NCBI GenBank assembly: GCA_903837345.1
Contig: CAILUG010000060.1
Coordinates: 62,001 to 126,000, forward strand
Reading direction: 5' to 3'
Length of the DNA: 64,000 bases
Origin: an uncultured Gammaproteobacteria bacterium
GTDB taxonomy: Bacteria > Pseudomonadota > Gammaproteobacteria > Pseudomonadales > Pseudohongiellaceae
Part shown: one piece after another, positions 27,192 to 35,653 of the stretch
How the letters are laid out: the number at the start of each line of letters is the position of its first letter
Position numbering within the stretch: position 1 is the first letter of the stretch
Position numbers and translations under genes: made by a program
Notes under the pieces: model-generated
What the model saw: the letters and a program-made list of their open reading frames with translations, nothing else
Told to the model about the DNA's origin: nothing
Database searches by the model: none

Positions 27192-28790
27192 CTACTGAAC
27201 CGCAAAAACCACCTTGCCACCCACCATCGTCAGCACCGACCTTATGTGTCTGATTTCCTCGTCGGCAACATCAAGATAGGGCCGGTCCAGCACCACCAGA
27301 TCAGCGAACTTGCCCGGCTCGATCGAACCGTAATCATGCTCTTCAAAATTGAACCAGGCATTCTCGGCCGTGTAGAGCCGCAGCGCCTGTTTGCGTCCGA
27401 TCTGCTGGTCTTTGTTGATCAGATCACCACCGGCATCCTTGCCCGTTACCATGTAGTAAAGGGACAGCCAGGGATTGAGCGGGCCGACCACACCGCCGTC
27501 GGTACCGGCTCCCATTCTGATGCCACTGGCCAGCAGCGTGCGAAACGGTGGCCCCACATTCCAGCTGGAATAGTCATTGCGGATGTAGTCGTGATCCTGC
27601 ACCCGCACCGAAACACCAATCGCATTGAGGCGTTTGATCTGGTCAGGTGTGATTTCAAACACATGCTCCAGAGTCCAGCGCAACGGACGCACGGGAGTCC
27701 TGGCAGCCACCTGTTCCATGATGCGCGTATAGCGTTCAATCTCGTCCTGCTTGATGGTGTGTTGCGACAGCGGCCAACCCGCGTCGGCAGCACGCTGGAA
27801 AACTTCCAACACTTCCTGATCGGTGGCGCCGGCCGCAATCACTTGCTCACCCAGACGAACGGGCTTGTACATGTCGTCACCAAGACCATAGGTGGCGTTG
27901 GCGAGCCGTGCAGTCAGCGAATGAATGTCGCCCTGATCGCGGATATCCCGATGATCGTATTGAATGCGCAGGCGCAATGGCAGCTTGCCGGCGCGCCAGA
28001 AGTATTCGGCGATGCGCAGGTTGGGCCGGTCGGCGGCAGTCAGGTGGGCGCCCAGCCAATCGCAACATGCCTGATCGACGACTGTGGTGAGTCCAAGCGA
28101 GATTGCATAGTTCATGTAGTCCGGAAAGCGGCGCTTCATGCGCTCCTCATTGGTCGAGCGCAGCACATGGGTGAGTCCGGCACCGTCCGGAGCTATGGCA
28201 CCATCGGCAGTCACGTGGATGCCGGCGGCCTCAAGCACACGGATGCCGGCGTCATTGGTGATGCCTCTGGTCGAGTAGCCAACCTGCATATAGACAGGAT
28301 GGTCGGGCACGGCCTGGCTGAGCTCCTCACGCGTTGGCAAACGGCGCTCCCTGAACTGGACAGGCGTGAAGCCGCCGATCGCGGCGAGCCACTCGCCAGG
28401 CTCGGCCTTTCTGGCCGCATTAGCGAGCGCATCCTGCAGTTCGCGAATGGAAGCAGCAGCTTCGAGACCTGCAATGAACGGACCCGGTGCCTGCGCGGTT
28501 CGCACGAAGTGAGTGTGGGAGTCGATCAAGCCCGGGATGACGGTGCGGCCTTTCAGGTCGATCACCTGCACACAGGGTTCCGATCGATCAACTGCTGCTC
28601 CTGCTGCAATGATGCGTTGACCGTGAATGCGCACGCTGTTCACCGTCCGGTCCTGCGCATCCATGGTAAGAATGGTGCCATTGGACAGGATGGTGTCGCG
28701 CCCATCCGGGCAAGACTCGGCGGCGATGCACGCGTCTGCTATTGCCGTACCGATGAACGCAATCCAGATGACAGCGGCTATGTGTCTCAT
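27192..28790 (-). CDS. Exported amidohydrolase (YtcJ-like, amidohydrolase family 3)
   Basis: 532 residues with a Sec signal peptide (to about residue 23) and the metal-dependent hydrolase TIM barrel. The barrel starts at VIPGLIDSHTHF (two metal His), with further His in LSQHTIKQDE and TLEHVFEI and the Asp in GAGTDGG. Family members hydrolyse amides, ureas or N-acyl compounds, and many are of unknown substrate. It is the last gene of a four-gene minus-strand operon, 11 bases after the PQQ dehydrogenase. A periplasmic member of this usually cytosolic family is noteworthy. Confidence 0.88.
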   Translation of the reverse strand: MRHIAAVIWIAFIGTAIADACIAAESCPDGRDTILSNGTILTMDAQDRTVNSVRIHGQRIIAAGAAVDRSEPCVQVIDLKGRTVIPGLIDSHTHFVRTAQAPGPFIAGLEAAASIRELQDALANAARKAEPGEWLAAIGGFTPVQFRERRLPTREELSQAVPDHPVYMQVGYSTRGITNDAGIRVLEAAGIHVTADGAIAPDGAGLTHVLRSTNEERMKRRFPDYMNYAISLGLTTVVDQACCDWLGAHLTAADRPNLRIAEYFWRAGKLPLRLRIQYDHRDIRDQGDIHSLTARLANATYGLGDDMYKPVRLGEQVIAAGATDQEVLEVFQRAADAGWPLSQHTIKQDEIERYTRIMEQVAARTPVRPLRWTLEHVFEITPDQIKRLNAIGVSVRVQDHDYIRNDYSSWNVGPPFRTLLASGIRMGAGTDGGVVGPLNPWLSLYYMVTGKDAGGDLINKDQQIGRKQALRLYTAENAWFNFEEHDYGSIEPGKFADLVVLDRPYLDVADEEIRHIRSVLTMVGGKVVFAVQ

Positions 28791-28801
28791 GAAAACCCCT
28801 T

Positions 28802-30064
28802 TCAGTGTTTCGGTACCAGTCGCAATATCTTGCCGCCGGCACCATCGGTAAGCACGTAGAGTGCACCGTCGGGGCCCTGGTTTACTCCACGGATACGCAC
28901 GTTGAGATCGCCCAGCAGACGCTCTTCGGCTACTACACGTTCACCATCGAGCACCAGCCGTGTCAGTGTTTTGGCGGCGAGTCCGGCCACGAACAGGTCG
29001 CCTTGCCAGGCAGGGAACAGCTTGCCGCTATAAAAGGCAATGCCTGCGGGCGCAATGTCGGGAGTCCAGAAATAAACCGGTTGTTCCATGCCGTCCTGGA
29101 AGGTCTTGTCGCCGTTGATCGGTTTGCCGGAGTAATCATGGCCATACCCGATCACCGGATAACCATAGTTCTTGCCTTTCGCAACGGCGTTGATTTCATC
29201 ACCCCCGCGCGGGCCGTGCTCAGAGGTCCACAGCTTGCCGGTTTTGGGATGGATGGCGACTCCCTGCATGTCGCGAAAACCGGTTGCATAGATTTCCGGG
29301 TGCGCTCCGGCTTTGCCTGCAAAGGGATTGTCTTTCGGAATACTGCCATCGGTGTTGATGCGCAGCACCTTGCCCATGTTGTTGTCCAGTGTCTGCGGCT
29401 GCTGCCAATCAAAAGCGTTGATGCCGAAGCCGGCGGGAACCGACGAAGTGACCAGCAGCGTGCCATCCGGTGCCTGGATAACGCGACCGGTGGTGCCTTC
29501 TGCGTTGAGAAGAATTTTCACATCTTCAATGCGCTTGTCGTCGGCCGCGAGTTTGGCGCTGGAGACAACCAGCACACCGGGAGTCTTCGGCAACGCCTCC
29601 TTGTTGGCACCATCAGGCAGCACAGTGTAGGCAAGGTAGAGCATGCGATTGGTTGCAAATGCCTTGTCCGGCCTGACTTCGTACAATCCTTGCCCGGTGG
29701 CCCACAGATTGGCGGGCAGTCCTTCGACTTCAGTGATCTTGCCGTCTTTGCCGATCAACTTGATGTGGCCGGCACGTTCTGCCGCAATCATGCGACCGTC
29801 GGGCAGGAAGTTGAAACTGAACGCACCGGCCAGCCCTTCTGCAACAGTCTCAACAGCATACTCTGCCGTCTTCGTGGCACGCGGGGCCCGTGTCTGCCCC
29901 AGCCAGGCAGGTAGCGGAGCGTAACCATCAGGCGCTGCACTCTCGCCGGCAGGAGTGCCAGCCACAGCCGGGGGCCTGGCTGCAGCTTTTATGGTTTGCG
30001 CATCCAGCGTTGGTGTGTCCAGCAACAACGTACACACAGCAATCAATATCAAATTACGATTCAT
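28802..30064 (-). CDS. PQQ-dependent sugar dehydrogenase (aldose dehydrogenase type)
   Basis: 420-residue six-bladed propeller of the soluble glucose/aldose dehydrogenase (YliI/Asd) family with a Sec signal. Visible landmarks include FNFLPDGRMIAAERAGHI in blade 1, DMQGVAIHPKTGKLWTSEHG in mid-protein (the catalytic-region His-containing segment) and RIRGVNQGPDGALYVLTDG near the end. It oxidises a sugar or alcohol in the periplasm and passes electrons to a cytochrome. GGAGA precedes the ATG. Its operon position and the divergent lipoprotein cytochrome c at 32345 make that cytochrome a plausible acceptor. Confidence 0.9.
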   Translation of the reverse strand: MNRNLILIAVCTLLLDTPTLDAQTIKAAARPPAVAGTPAGESAAPDGYAPLPAWLGQTRAPRATKTAEYAVETVAEGLAGAFSFNFLPDGRMIAAERAGHIKLIGKDGKITEVEGLPANLWATGQGLYEVRPDKAFATNRMLYLAYTVLPDGANKEALPKTPGVLVVSSAKLAADDKRIEDVKILLNAEGTTGRVIQAPDGTLLVTSSVPAGFGINAFDWQQPQTLDNNMGKVLRINTDGSIPKDNPFAGKAGAHPEIYATGFRDMQGVAIHPKTGKLWTSEHGPRGGDEINAVAKGKNYGYPVIGYGHDYSGKPINGDKTFQDGMEQPVYFWTPDIAPAGIAFYSGKLFPAWQGDLFVAGLAAKTLTRLVLDGERVVAEERLLGDLNVRIRGVNQGPDGALYVLTDGAGGKILRLVPKH

Positions 30065-30077
30065 ATATTCTCCGTTG

Positions 30078-31094
30078 TTAACTGTTCAGAAAACGTTTCA
30101 GTTCGGTGTAGGTAGGCACCGGATTTTCCATCAGGAAGTTGTGACCGCCCGGCATGGCCTTGCCTTCTACCCGGGTTGCCTCCAGTTTCCATATCCCCAT
30201 AACGTCGTATAGCTGCCCCATCGCGCCTTTTTCGGCCCACAGCACGTTGAGTGGGCAAGAGATTTTTTTGCCGGCAGCCAGGTCCGCTTCATCAATCTTG
30301 ATGTCCATGCCGGCAGAGGCACGGTAGTCCTCAATCATTGCATGAATGGCAGCCGGATCCTTGTAAACACGGGTGAAGGATTCGCCCAGTTCTCCGGGGC
30401 CACCGTTGGCATACTGACCGGTGCTGGCGACGATGTTCTCGGGGAATGGCGACGGACGCAGGAACAGGAACCAGTGAAAGTAAGCATCGACGAATTCACG
30501 GGTGACATGCGAATACAGATAGTGGGCTGGGGCAATATCGAGCACGGTGAGGTTTTTGACCTTGTCAGGATGATCAATTGTCAGCCTGCGCGCCACGCGA
30601 CCGCCTCTGTCATGACCCACCAGTGCAAACTTGCTGAACCCCAATTGCTGCATCACTGCAACCTGGTCCTCGGCCATGGTGCGCTTGGAGTAATTGATGT
30701 GGTTGACGCCGCCATCCGGTTTGCTGCTCCAGCCATAGCCGCGCAAGTCAGTGGCCACCACGGTGTAATCCTTTGCCAGTTGCACTGCCACATCCGCCCA
30801 CGCCAGATGCGTCAGGGGGGCACCATGCAACAACAGCACTGGCGGACCACTGCCACCCACCACGGTATGGATGGTGACCCCGTTGGTTGCGATCTTCATG
30901 ACCTTGAAGCCCGGGAAATATTTTGCATCAAGCCCGGCATCTTCCGGGCCTGATTGCGCCAGCAGGGAACCTGATTGGGTCAGCGAAAGCGCCCCCAGCC
31001 CCAGCGCGGCGGCGCCCAGCACACTGCGACGACCCGGCAGCAATGGCTGCGTGGAAACTGCTTTGGTTATTGCATTATTGTCAGTTGTTGCCAT
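30078..31094 (-). CDS. Tat-exported alpha/beta hydrolase, haloacetate dehalogenase/epoxide hydrolase-like
   Basis: 338 residues. A twin-arginine signal (GRRSVLGAAALGLGALS) precedes an alpha/beta hydrolase whose nucleophile is Asp162 (VGHDRGGRVARR), typical of dehalogenases and epoxide hydrolases rather than esterases. The HG motif LLLHGAPLTH and the late GGHNF with the catalytic His are present, as is DLRGYGWSSKP of the fluoroacetate-dehalogenase branch. Members of that branch are usually cytosolic, so export is unusual. Its GGGAG ribosome site lies inside the last codons of the upstream MBL gene, four bases away. Confidence 0.87.
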   Translation of the reverse strand: MATTDNNAITKAVSTQPLLPGRRSVLGAAALGLGALSLTQSGSLLAQSGPEDAGLDAKYFPGFKVMKIATNGVTIHTVVGGSGPPVLLLHGAPLTHLAWADVAVQLAKDYTVVATDLRGYGWSSKPDGGVNHINYSKRTMAEDQVAVMQQLGFSKFALVGHDRGGRVARRLTIDHPDKVKNLTVLDIAPAHYLYSHVTREFVDAYFHWFLFLRPSPFPENIVASTGQYANGGPGELGESFTRVYKDPAAIHAMIEDYRASAGMDIKIDEADLAAGKKISCPLNVLWAEKGAMGQLYDVMGIWKLEATRVEGKAMPGGHNFLMENPVPTYTELKRFLNS

Positions 31095-31098
31095 TTGA

Positions 31099-32181
31099 TT
31101 ACTCCCTGAATTTGGTGAGATTAAGATAGGCCGCTTCGATGTTCTTTTCCCGCAGCCGTTGGTAATAGGCCCAGTCCTTGTATTGCTCCAGCATGATCTG
31201 CTGTTTCATTTGTTCCAGGCTTTTCCCCTGTGCCAGCGCCTGATCGACAGCAGCATAGAGATCTTCCAGGAATTGTCCGGGCAGAGCGACCTCGGCTTTG
31301 GTGTAGAAATCGCCATGCCCGCCGGCAAAGATATCAAAATCCAGCGCTTCGACAGCTTTGTATGAGCGTATCCATTCCCTGAGCGGTGTGCCATCAAACG
31401 GGCCGCAGGCGCTGGGCAATGAGCGGATATCTTTTCTGACCAGCGCATCGGCGATCATGTCTGCGGCAAATACCACCCGTTCTTCCGGAAAGTAGACCAC
31501 TGTCATGTCATTGCCATGATTGTTGCCGGGGTGCATCAGCTCGACAGTCTTGCCGCCCAGCGAGATGGTCATTCGCTCCGAGTAGTAAAGATCCGGCTTT
31601 GCGATATCCGCTTGCAGTTCAGCCGGCGTGACAATGCCATCCTTGTTGAGATCGATCTGGTCAAAGAAGCTTGCACTCATGCCACAGATACCGGGGTCGG
31701 CAGTGGTGGGAATCATGATGTCTTCGCGGTCGATCAGGCCATTGTTGTTGCGATCGATCATGTCACCCGGCATCTGCGGATAACGACCATCCATGTTGGC
31801 TGCCACACCTGCGTGCGCAATGATGGTGGCTGTGTCGGCAAATACGGCTGCGCCGGCAGCGTGGTCAAAATGGCTGTGGCTGTAGATCACATACTTGACC
31901 GGCACATGGAATCGCTCAGCAAGCTGCTGTTTCAGCCAGGTTGCATATTCCTTGTTGAGCGGATCGGCCAGGATGATGCCGCCCCTGGTCACCAGAAAAA
32001 TGGAATGCCAGGCACCGTTGCCAGCCCGGTACAAATTGCCCTTGATCTGGCGAATCTGGTTGCCCATCACCGGCCTCGGTGCTGTCTTGTCCTGCGCGTT
32101 GAGCACTGGACTCACTATTGAAGCCATCAATAGTGCAACCAGCCACAGCAGTGCAGGCCGACTGCGCAAGGAGTTTTTCAT
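31099..32181 (-). CDS. Exported metallo-beta-lactamase-fold hydrolase with inserted EF-hand pair
   Basis: 360 residues with a Sec signal (to about residue 30). The MBL metal motif is SHSHFDH (His102, His104, Asp106, His107), followed by His217 (LMHPGN), Asp241 (AADMI) and a late GGHGD His. Between the first and second metal motifs lie two canonical calcium-binding EF-hand loops: Asp143-Asn145-Asn147-Asp151-Asp154 and Asp177-Asn179-Asp181-Thr185-Glu188. That insertion is not usual for the fold. Start ATG 32181 has AGGGGA upstream. First gene of the four-gene exported-enzyme operon. Substrate unknown; a lactonase, esterase or phosphodiesterase role is possible. Confidence 0.88.
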   Translation of the reverse strand: MKNSLRSRPALLWLVALLMASIVSPVLNAQDKTAPRPVMGNQIRQIKGNLYRAGNGAWHSIFLVTRGGIILADPLNKEYATWLKQQLAERFHVPVKYVIYSHSHFDHAAGAAVFADTATIIAHAGVAANMDGRYPQMPGDMIDRNNNGLIDREDIMIPTTADPGICGMSASFFDQIDLNKDGIVTPAELQADIAKPDLYYSERMTISLGGKTVELMHPGNNHGNDMTVVYFPEERVVFAADMIADALVRKDIRSLPSACGPFDGTPLREWIRSYKAVEALDFDIFAGGHGDFYTKAEVALPGQFLEDLYAAVDQALAQGKSLEQMKQQIMLEQYKDWAYYQRLREKNIEAAYLNLTKFRE

Positions 32182-32344
32182 CGCAAATCCCCTGATATTT
32201 TTTTTGAAGCATCTCACGATGAACGCCCGGGAGCCATAGCAGGAATCAGCAGGCATGATGGATTGTGGTAATCACACTTTGGTTTCAAAACCGTTTTCGT
32301 TTGGCTAGTATCCAAACAGACCACTCACAACTGGAACAAATTCC

Positions 32345-32893
32345 ATGAGAAAACTCTTGTTGGCAGTTGCTGCACTGTTATTGCTGCAAGCTTGTTCTCT
32401 TTTCAGCAATCCTTTCGAGGATTCCGGCAAACAGGCGCGAGGAGAATATCTGGTGGCCTTGCTTGGATGCGGCAGCTGCCATACTCCTGGCGCACTGCTG
32501 GGGAAACCGAACCTGCAACAGGCGCTTGCCGGTTCTGATACCGGCATCGCGTGGAACAATCCATTGCTGGAGCCGCTGCCCGGCATTCTCTATCCCCCCA
32601 ATCTGACACCGGATATCGAAACCGGCATCGGCAGCTGGAGCGTACAGGAAGTCGCCAGGATGATCCGCACAGGCTTGGGCAAACACGGGCAGACCCGGTG
32701 GGTGATGCCGTGGCCCAGTTACGGAAAACTTGCCGAGGAAGATGCCATTGCCATTGCCTTCTATCTCAAGAGTTTGCCACCGGTGCAACACAAGGTTCCT
32801 GCTGATTTGAAGCCTGGACAAAAGACTGAATCCCAATTCATCCATTTGGGTGTTTATCAGAACACCCCTGCAAGCGCTCCCCTGAGCAAGTGA
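32345..32893 (+). CDS. Lipoprotein cytochrome c
   Basis: 182-residue class I cytochrome c anchored by a lipid: the lipobox is LLQAC (Cys17) and the heme site CGSCH (residues 42-46). The probable axial Met is in RWVMPWPSYGKLAEED, the layout seen in cytochrome subunits of alcohol and aldehyde dehydrogenases (segments IYPPNLTPDIETGIG and IAFYLKSLPP are typical). It diverges from the exported-enzyme operon across 163 bases, so it may accept electrons from the PQQ sugar dehydrogenase there or from other periplasmic dehydrogenases. Confidence 0.9.
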   Translation: MRKLLLAVAALLLLQACSLFSNPFEDSGKQARGEYLVALLGCGSCHTPGALLGKPNLQQALAGSDTGIAWNNPLLEPLPGILYPPNLTPDIETGIGSWSVQEVARMIRTGLGKHGQTRWVMPWPSYGKLAEEDAIAIAFYLKSLPPVQHKVPADLKPGQKTESQFIHLGVYQNTPASAPLSK

Positions 32894-32912
32894 AGCCCGG
32901 CTTTAAAAGTCG

Positions 32913-34412
32913 TCAGCCCGTCCCGGCATCCGGCTGATGCCGCTGGAAAAATTCGACAGCGACCGTCAATGGCCGCAGGTTGTAGCGTTTTTTCATCCGA
33001 TGCGCGTCTGTGCGGTGCAGGATGTCCTGCAGCGTTTCAAGAGTCTCCAGCAGGTAGTCACCCTTGTTCAGCATTACGCATTCAGCCTTGAAGGCATGAG
33101 CTGCATCAGTGATTTCGGAACGGGTGGCAAGACCGGTTTTCTGCAGGGACTCCAGCACCTGGGTGGCCCAGATCACCGGCACATGGGCGGCTTCACACAG
33201 CCACAGAATTTTGTCCTGGACATCGTTCAAGTGCGTAAAGCCCAGTTCCACGGCCAGATCGCCCCTGGCGATCATCACACCGCAACTGCGATCCTGCATT
33301 GCTTCCAGCAGCAGTTCCGGCAAATGCAACACCGCTTCCGGCGTTTCGATCTTCAGTATCAGATCGGGACAGCGCGGATATGAGGCCAGCGCCGCACGCA
33401 GTGTGGCCACATCCTGACGTGAGCGCACGAAGCTGCAACCCATCATGTCTGCATGTTCTGCTATGAAGGGCAACAAGCCGGCGTCCGTGTGCGTGATGAT
33501 TGGCAGCTGAAGCTCCACGCCGGGAAAATTGATGCCCTTGTCATTCACCAGGCGCGGTTGGTTGCCGGTGACCCGGGTAATACGCAGAAAACATTCGCCA
33601 TCGCGATGCACAACCTCACCGGCATATTTGCCGTCATCGATCAACACCTGGTTACCGTCGCTCAATTGCGCAACGATGCCCGCTTCCTGGCAGGCTATGG
33701 TCTTGATGTCGGGTGACGCTGTTGAGCCATCTTCCACGAGCAGGATTTCGTCACCCGGCCGGATTTTGATACGACCTTTCTTGCCAAGCCCCCCAACCAA
33801 TTGCATCCGCATCTTGGGTCCCGGCAGATCCATGTACAGCTTGCACGGCAGACGGGACTGCTCGACAGCACTGTGCAGATTGGCAATCCAGCGCAGCCAG
33901 GTTCCCCGGTCAGCATGGGCACAGTTGATTCTGGCTATCCTCATGCCCCGCTGCAATGCGGAAACCAGCAGCTCGACATCACCGCCGCAACGCTCGTCGA
34001 GCGTGACCATGATGTGGGTGACGGCCCCCTTCTGCTTCGCCCCGAACAACCTGCGCGTGTGCGCATCGAGACTGGCTTTGCCTCGCTGGCAAGTGCAAAT
34101 ACCGGAGTCCTTGCCACGCCAGCCAAGCCGGTGCATGGTTTGTTCGATCTGTGCACAAATGTGGCTTTCGGCACTGGCAAGGCTGCTCAGCCCCAGCACA
34201 TGCAACTCGTCCTGCAACTGGCGTACGTCACAGGCACGGAAAGCAAGATACTGCAACAGGTTTACCGCTCCCAGCGCCTGTTTCGGATGCACATTGGCAA
34301 GCAGGGACTGGTTCTGCCGCACACTGTCACACATGGTCCGGTGCAGACACGCCAGAGCCGCCAGCAGACGGGTCCTGGTGGTTCGGTCAAGTGAAGATGA
34401 TGAAGATGTCAT
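32913..34412 (-). CDS. Non-canonical pyruvate kinase-like protein with N-terminal extension
   Basis: 499 residues. From about residue 130 it follows the pyruvate kinase barrel: RINCAHAD, MDLPGPKMRM (normally DTKGPEIR), LILKIETPEAV with the catalytic Lys, the metal/PEP motif ARGDLAVE, and ATQVLESLQKTGLATRSEITDAA. Residues 1-130 are a helical extension found in divergent members, and the regulatory C-terminal domain is missing. It may still make pyruvate from PEP, but the altered DTKGPE motif weakens that call. It is monocistronic; a perfect FNR/ANR box lies 100 bases upstream of its start. Confidence 0.82.
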   Translation of the reverse strand: MTSSSSSLDRTTRTRLLAALACLHRTMCDSVRQNQSLLANVHPKQALGAVNLLQYLAFRACDVRQLQDELHVLGLSSLASAESHICAQIEQTMHRLGWRGKDSGICTCQRGKASLDAHTRRLFGAKQKGAVTHIMVTLDERCGGDVELLVSALQRGMRIARINCAHADRGTWLRWIANLHSAVEQSRLPCKLYMDLPGPKMRMQLVGGLGKKGRIKIRPGDEILLVEDGSTASPDIKTIACQEAGIVAQLSDGNQVLIDDGKYAGEVVHRDGECFLRITRVTGNQPRLVNDKGINFPGVELQLPIITHTDAGLLPFIAEHADMMGCSFVRSRQDVATLRAALASYPRCPDLILKIETPEAVLHLPELLLEAMQDRSCGVMIARGDLAVELGFTHLNDVQDKILWLCEAAHVPVIWATQVLESLQKTGLATRSEITDAAHAFKAECVMLNKGDYLLETLETLQDILHRTDAHRMKKRYNLRPLTVAVEFFQRHQPDAGTG

Positions 34413-34724
34413 TGATGCAAGCCGGCCTCTGCAGCAGACTACTCCGTCCCCAATGCAATTTTTATAAAGATAGCCGGAGCAATTCCTTCAGCCCTCATTC
34501 CAGGAGGCCAGTTTTGATAAAGATCAACATGGCGGGATTCTTGACACCTTGCAAACAAATCTACCTTGCATTGAATTCCATTAAGCCGAGCCTTGGTCTG
34601 ACCCAGGACGACCTGAAAACATCTTGATGGCTTCTTTGCATGCACACTTGAAAATTCCGCAACAACTTTATTCCTGTCGCTTTTAAATGGACGTGCAAGA
34701 TACTTTCCCTACAGGAGACCTACT
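34413..34724. other. Divergent regulatory region, pyruvate kinase-like/porin
   Basis: 312 non-coding bases between the two divergent genes. It contains the FNR/ANR box at 34514-34527 and an AT-rich stretch at 34458-34472 that could hold the pyruvate-kinase-side -10. I see no small gene or RNA structure here. Confidence 0.65.
34514..34527. promoter_or_regulatory. FNR/ANR-type binding site
   Basis: The sequence TTGATAAAGATCAA is an exact match to the consensus TTGAT-N4-ATCAA for oxygen-sensing FNR/ANR regulators. On the minus strand a TATCTT element at 34472-34467 would put the box centre near -61, a class I activation position, for the pyruvate kinase-like gene. For the porin on the plus strand no good -10 lies at the class II distance. 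The site match is direct; use in vivo is inferred. Confidence 0.7.
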
Positions 34725-35543
34725 GTGAACAAATCCTTGATAGCTGCTGCGATTGGCTGTGCCCTGCTGGTTCCTGCCATTAACGTTTTTGCCGCAGACG
34801 AACCGGCATCCCCATGGACCGTGACAACCAACATCTATGCGGTCAGTGACAACTATTTTCGTGGTCTCACCCAAACCTGGCACAAGCCAGCCATCCAGGG
34901 TGGAGTCGACTTTGTGCATGCTGACGGCTGGTACGCCGGCCTTTGGGGATCCAACGTCAGCAGCAACCAGTTTCCCGGAGGTGGTGTCGAGTTTGACTAC
35001 TACGGGGGTTACAACGGCAAGTTCAACGATGACTTCAGCTGGACTGCAGGCGGCCACGCCTATGATTACCCAGGAGCGAATTTCAACCAGTCGAATCCGG
35101 TCGGGGCCGGCCAGAGTTTCAATTCGTTTGAGGTAAATGCCGGACTGTCCTGGAAATTTCTGGGCGTAAAGTATTCCCGTTTCGTAACGGACTGGTTTGG
35201 CGTGAACAAGAAAACCGGTTACCCCGATGACTCGACCGGTACGGATTATCTGGAGTTCAACCTGGCTTATGAATTCGAGCCCAGCTACACCCTCAATGTC
35301 CATGCAGGCAGGACCACTGTGGCAACCACAACCACTGCCCACAACTCACTTGATTACACCGATTACCTGCTGGGTCTGACCAGGACCTTCACCGGCGGCT
35401 GGGTTGCTTCGCTTGCCTGGACAAAAGCCATTTACGACGATACTGCCTGGTACAAACCAACCGTCTCCTTCAATAACCCGGCCAGCACGATTACCGATCC
35501 GGGTGCAGGCAAGTTGATCCTGTCGGTCGGCCGCGTCTTCTGA
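34725..35543 (+). CDS. TorF-family putative porin
   Basis: 272-residue outer-membrane protein with a Sec signal (to about residue 24) and amphipathic beta strands ending in GKLILSVGRVF, with the C-terminal Phe needed for barrel assembly. The start region of the mature protein (VTTNIYAVSDNYFRGLTQT) is the hallmark of the TorF/gcw_chp family of unknown-specificity porins. It begins with GTG 34725, eight bases after AGGAG. It is monocistronic and diverges from the pyruvate kinase-like gene. Confidence 0.87.
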   Translation: MNKSLIAAAIGCALLVPAINVFAADEPASPWTVTTNIYAVSDNYFRGLTQTWHKPAIQGGVDFVHADGWYAGLWGSNVSSNQFPGGGVEFDYYGGYNGKFNDDFSWTAGGHAYDYPGANFNQSNPVGAGQSFNSFEVNAGLSWKFLGVKYSRFVTDWFGVNKKTGYPDDSTGTDYLEFNLAYEFEPSYTLNVHAGRTTVATTTTAHNSLDYTDYLLGLTRTFTGGWVASLAWTKAIYDDTAWYKPTVSFNNPASTITDPGAGKLILSVGRVF

Positions 35544-35653
35544 CAGGACACATCAGGGCGTTGCAGTTCCGGCCGTTGTAGTACCTACGACATCCTGCTT
35601 TTTTTCGTTGTAATATCCCGGCCTCTACCAATAACAGGCCAGGCAGGCACCCC

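Noticed and set aside
35560-35606. Possible terminator after the porin gene (short stem then a T-run)
   Set aside because: The stem GTTGTAG/CTACGAC has a 3-base loop and a wobble pair, and the T-run starts about seven bases later, so it does not fit an intrinsic terminator well.
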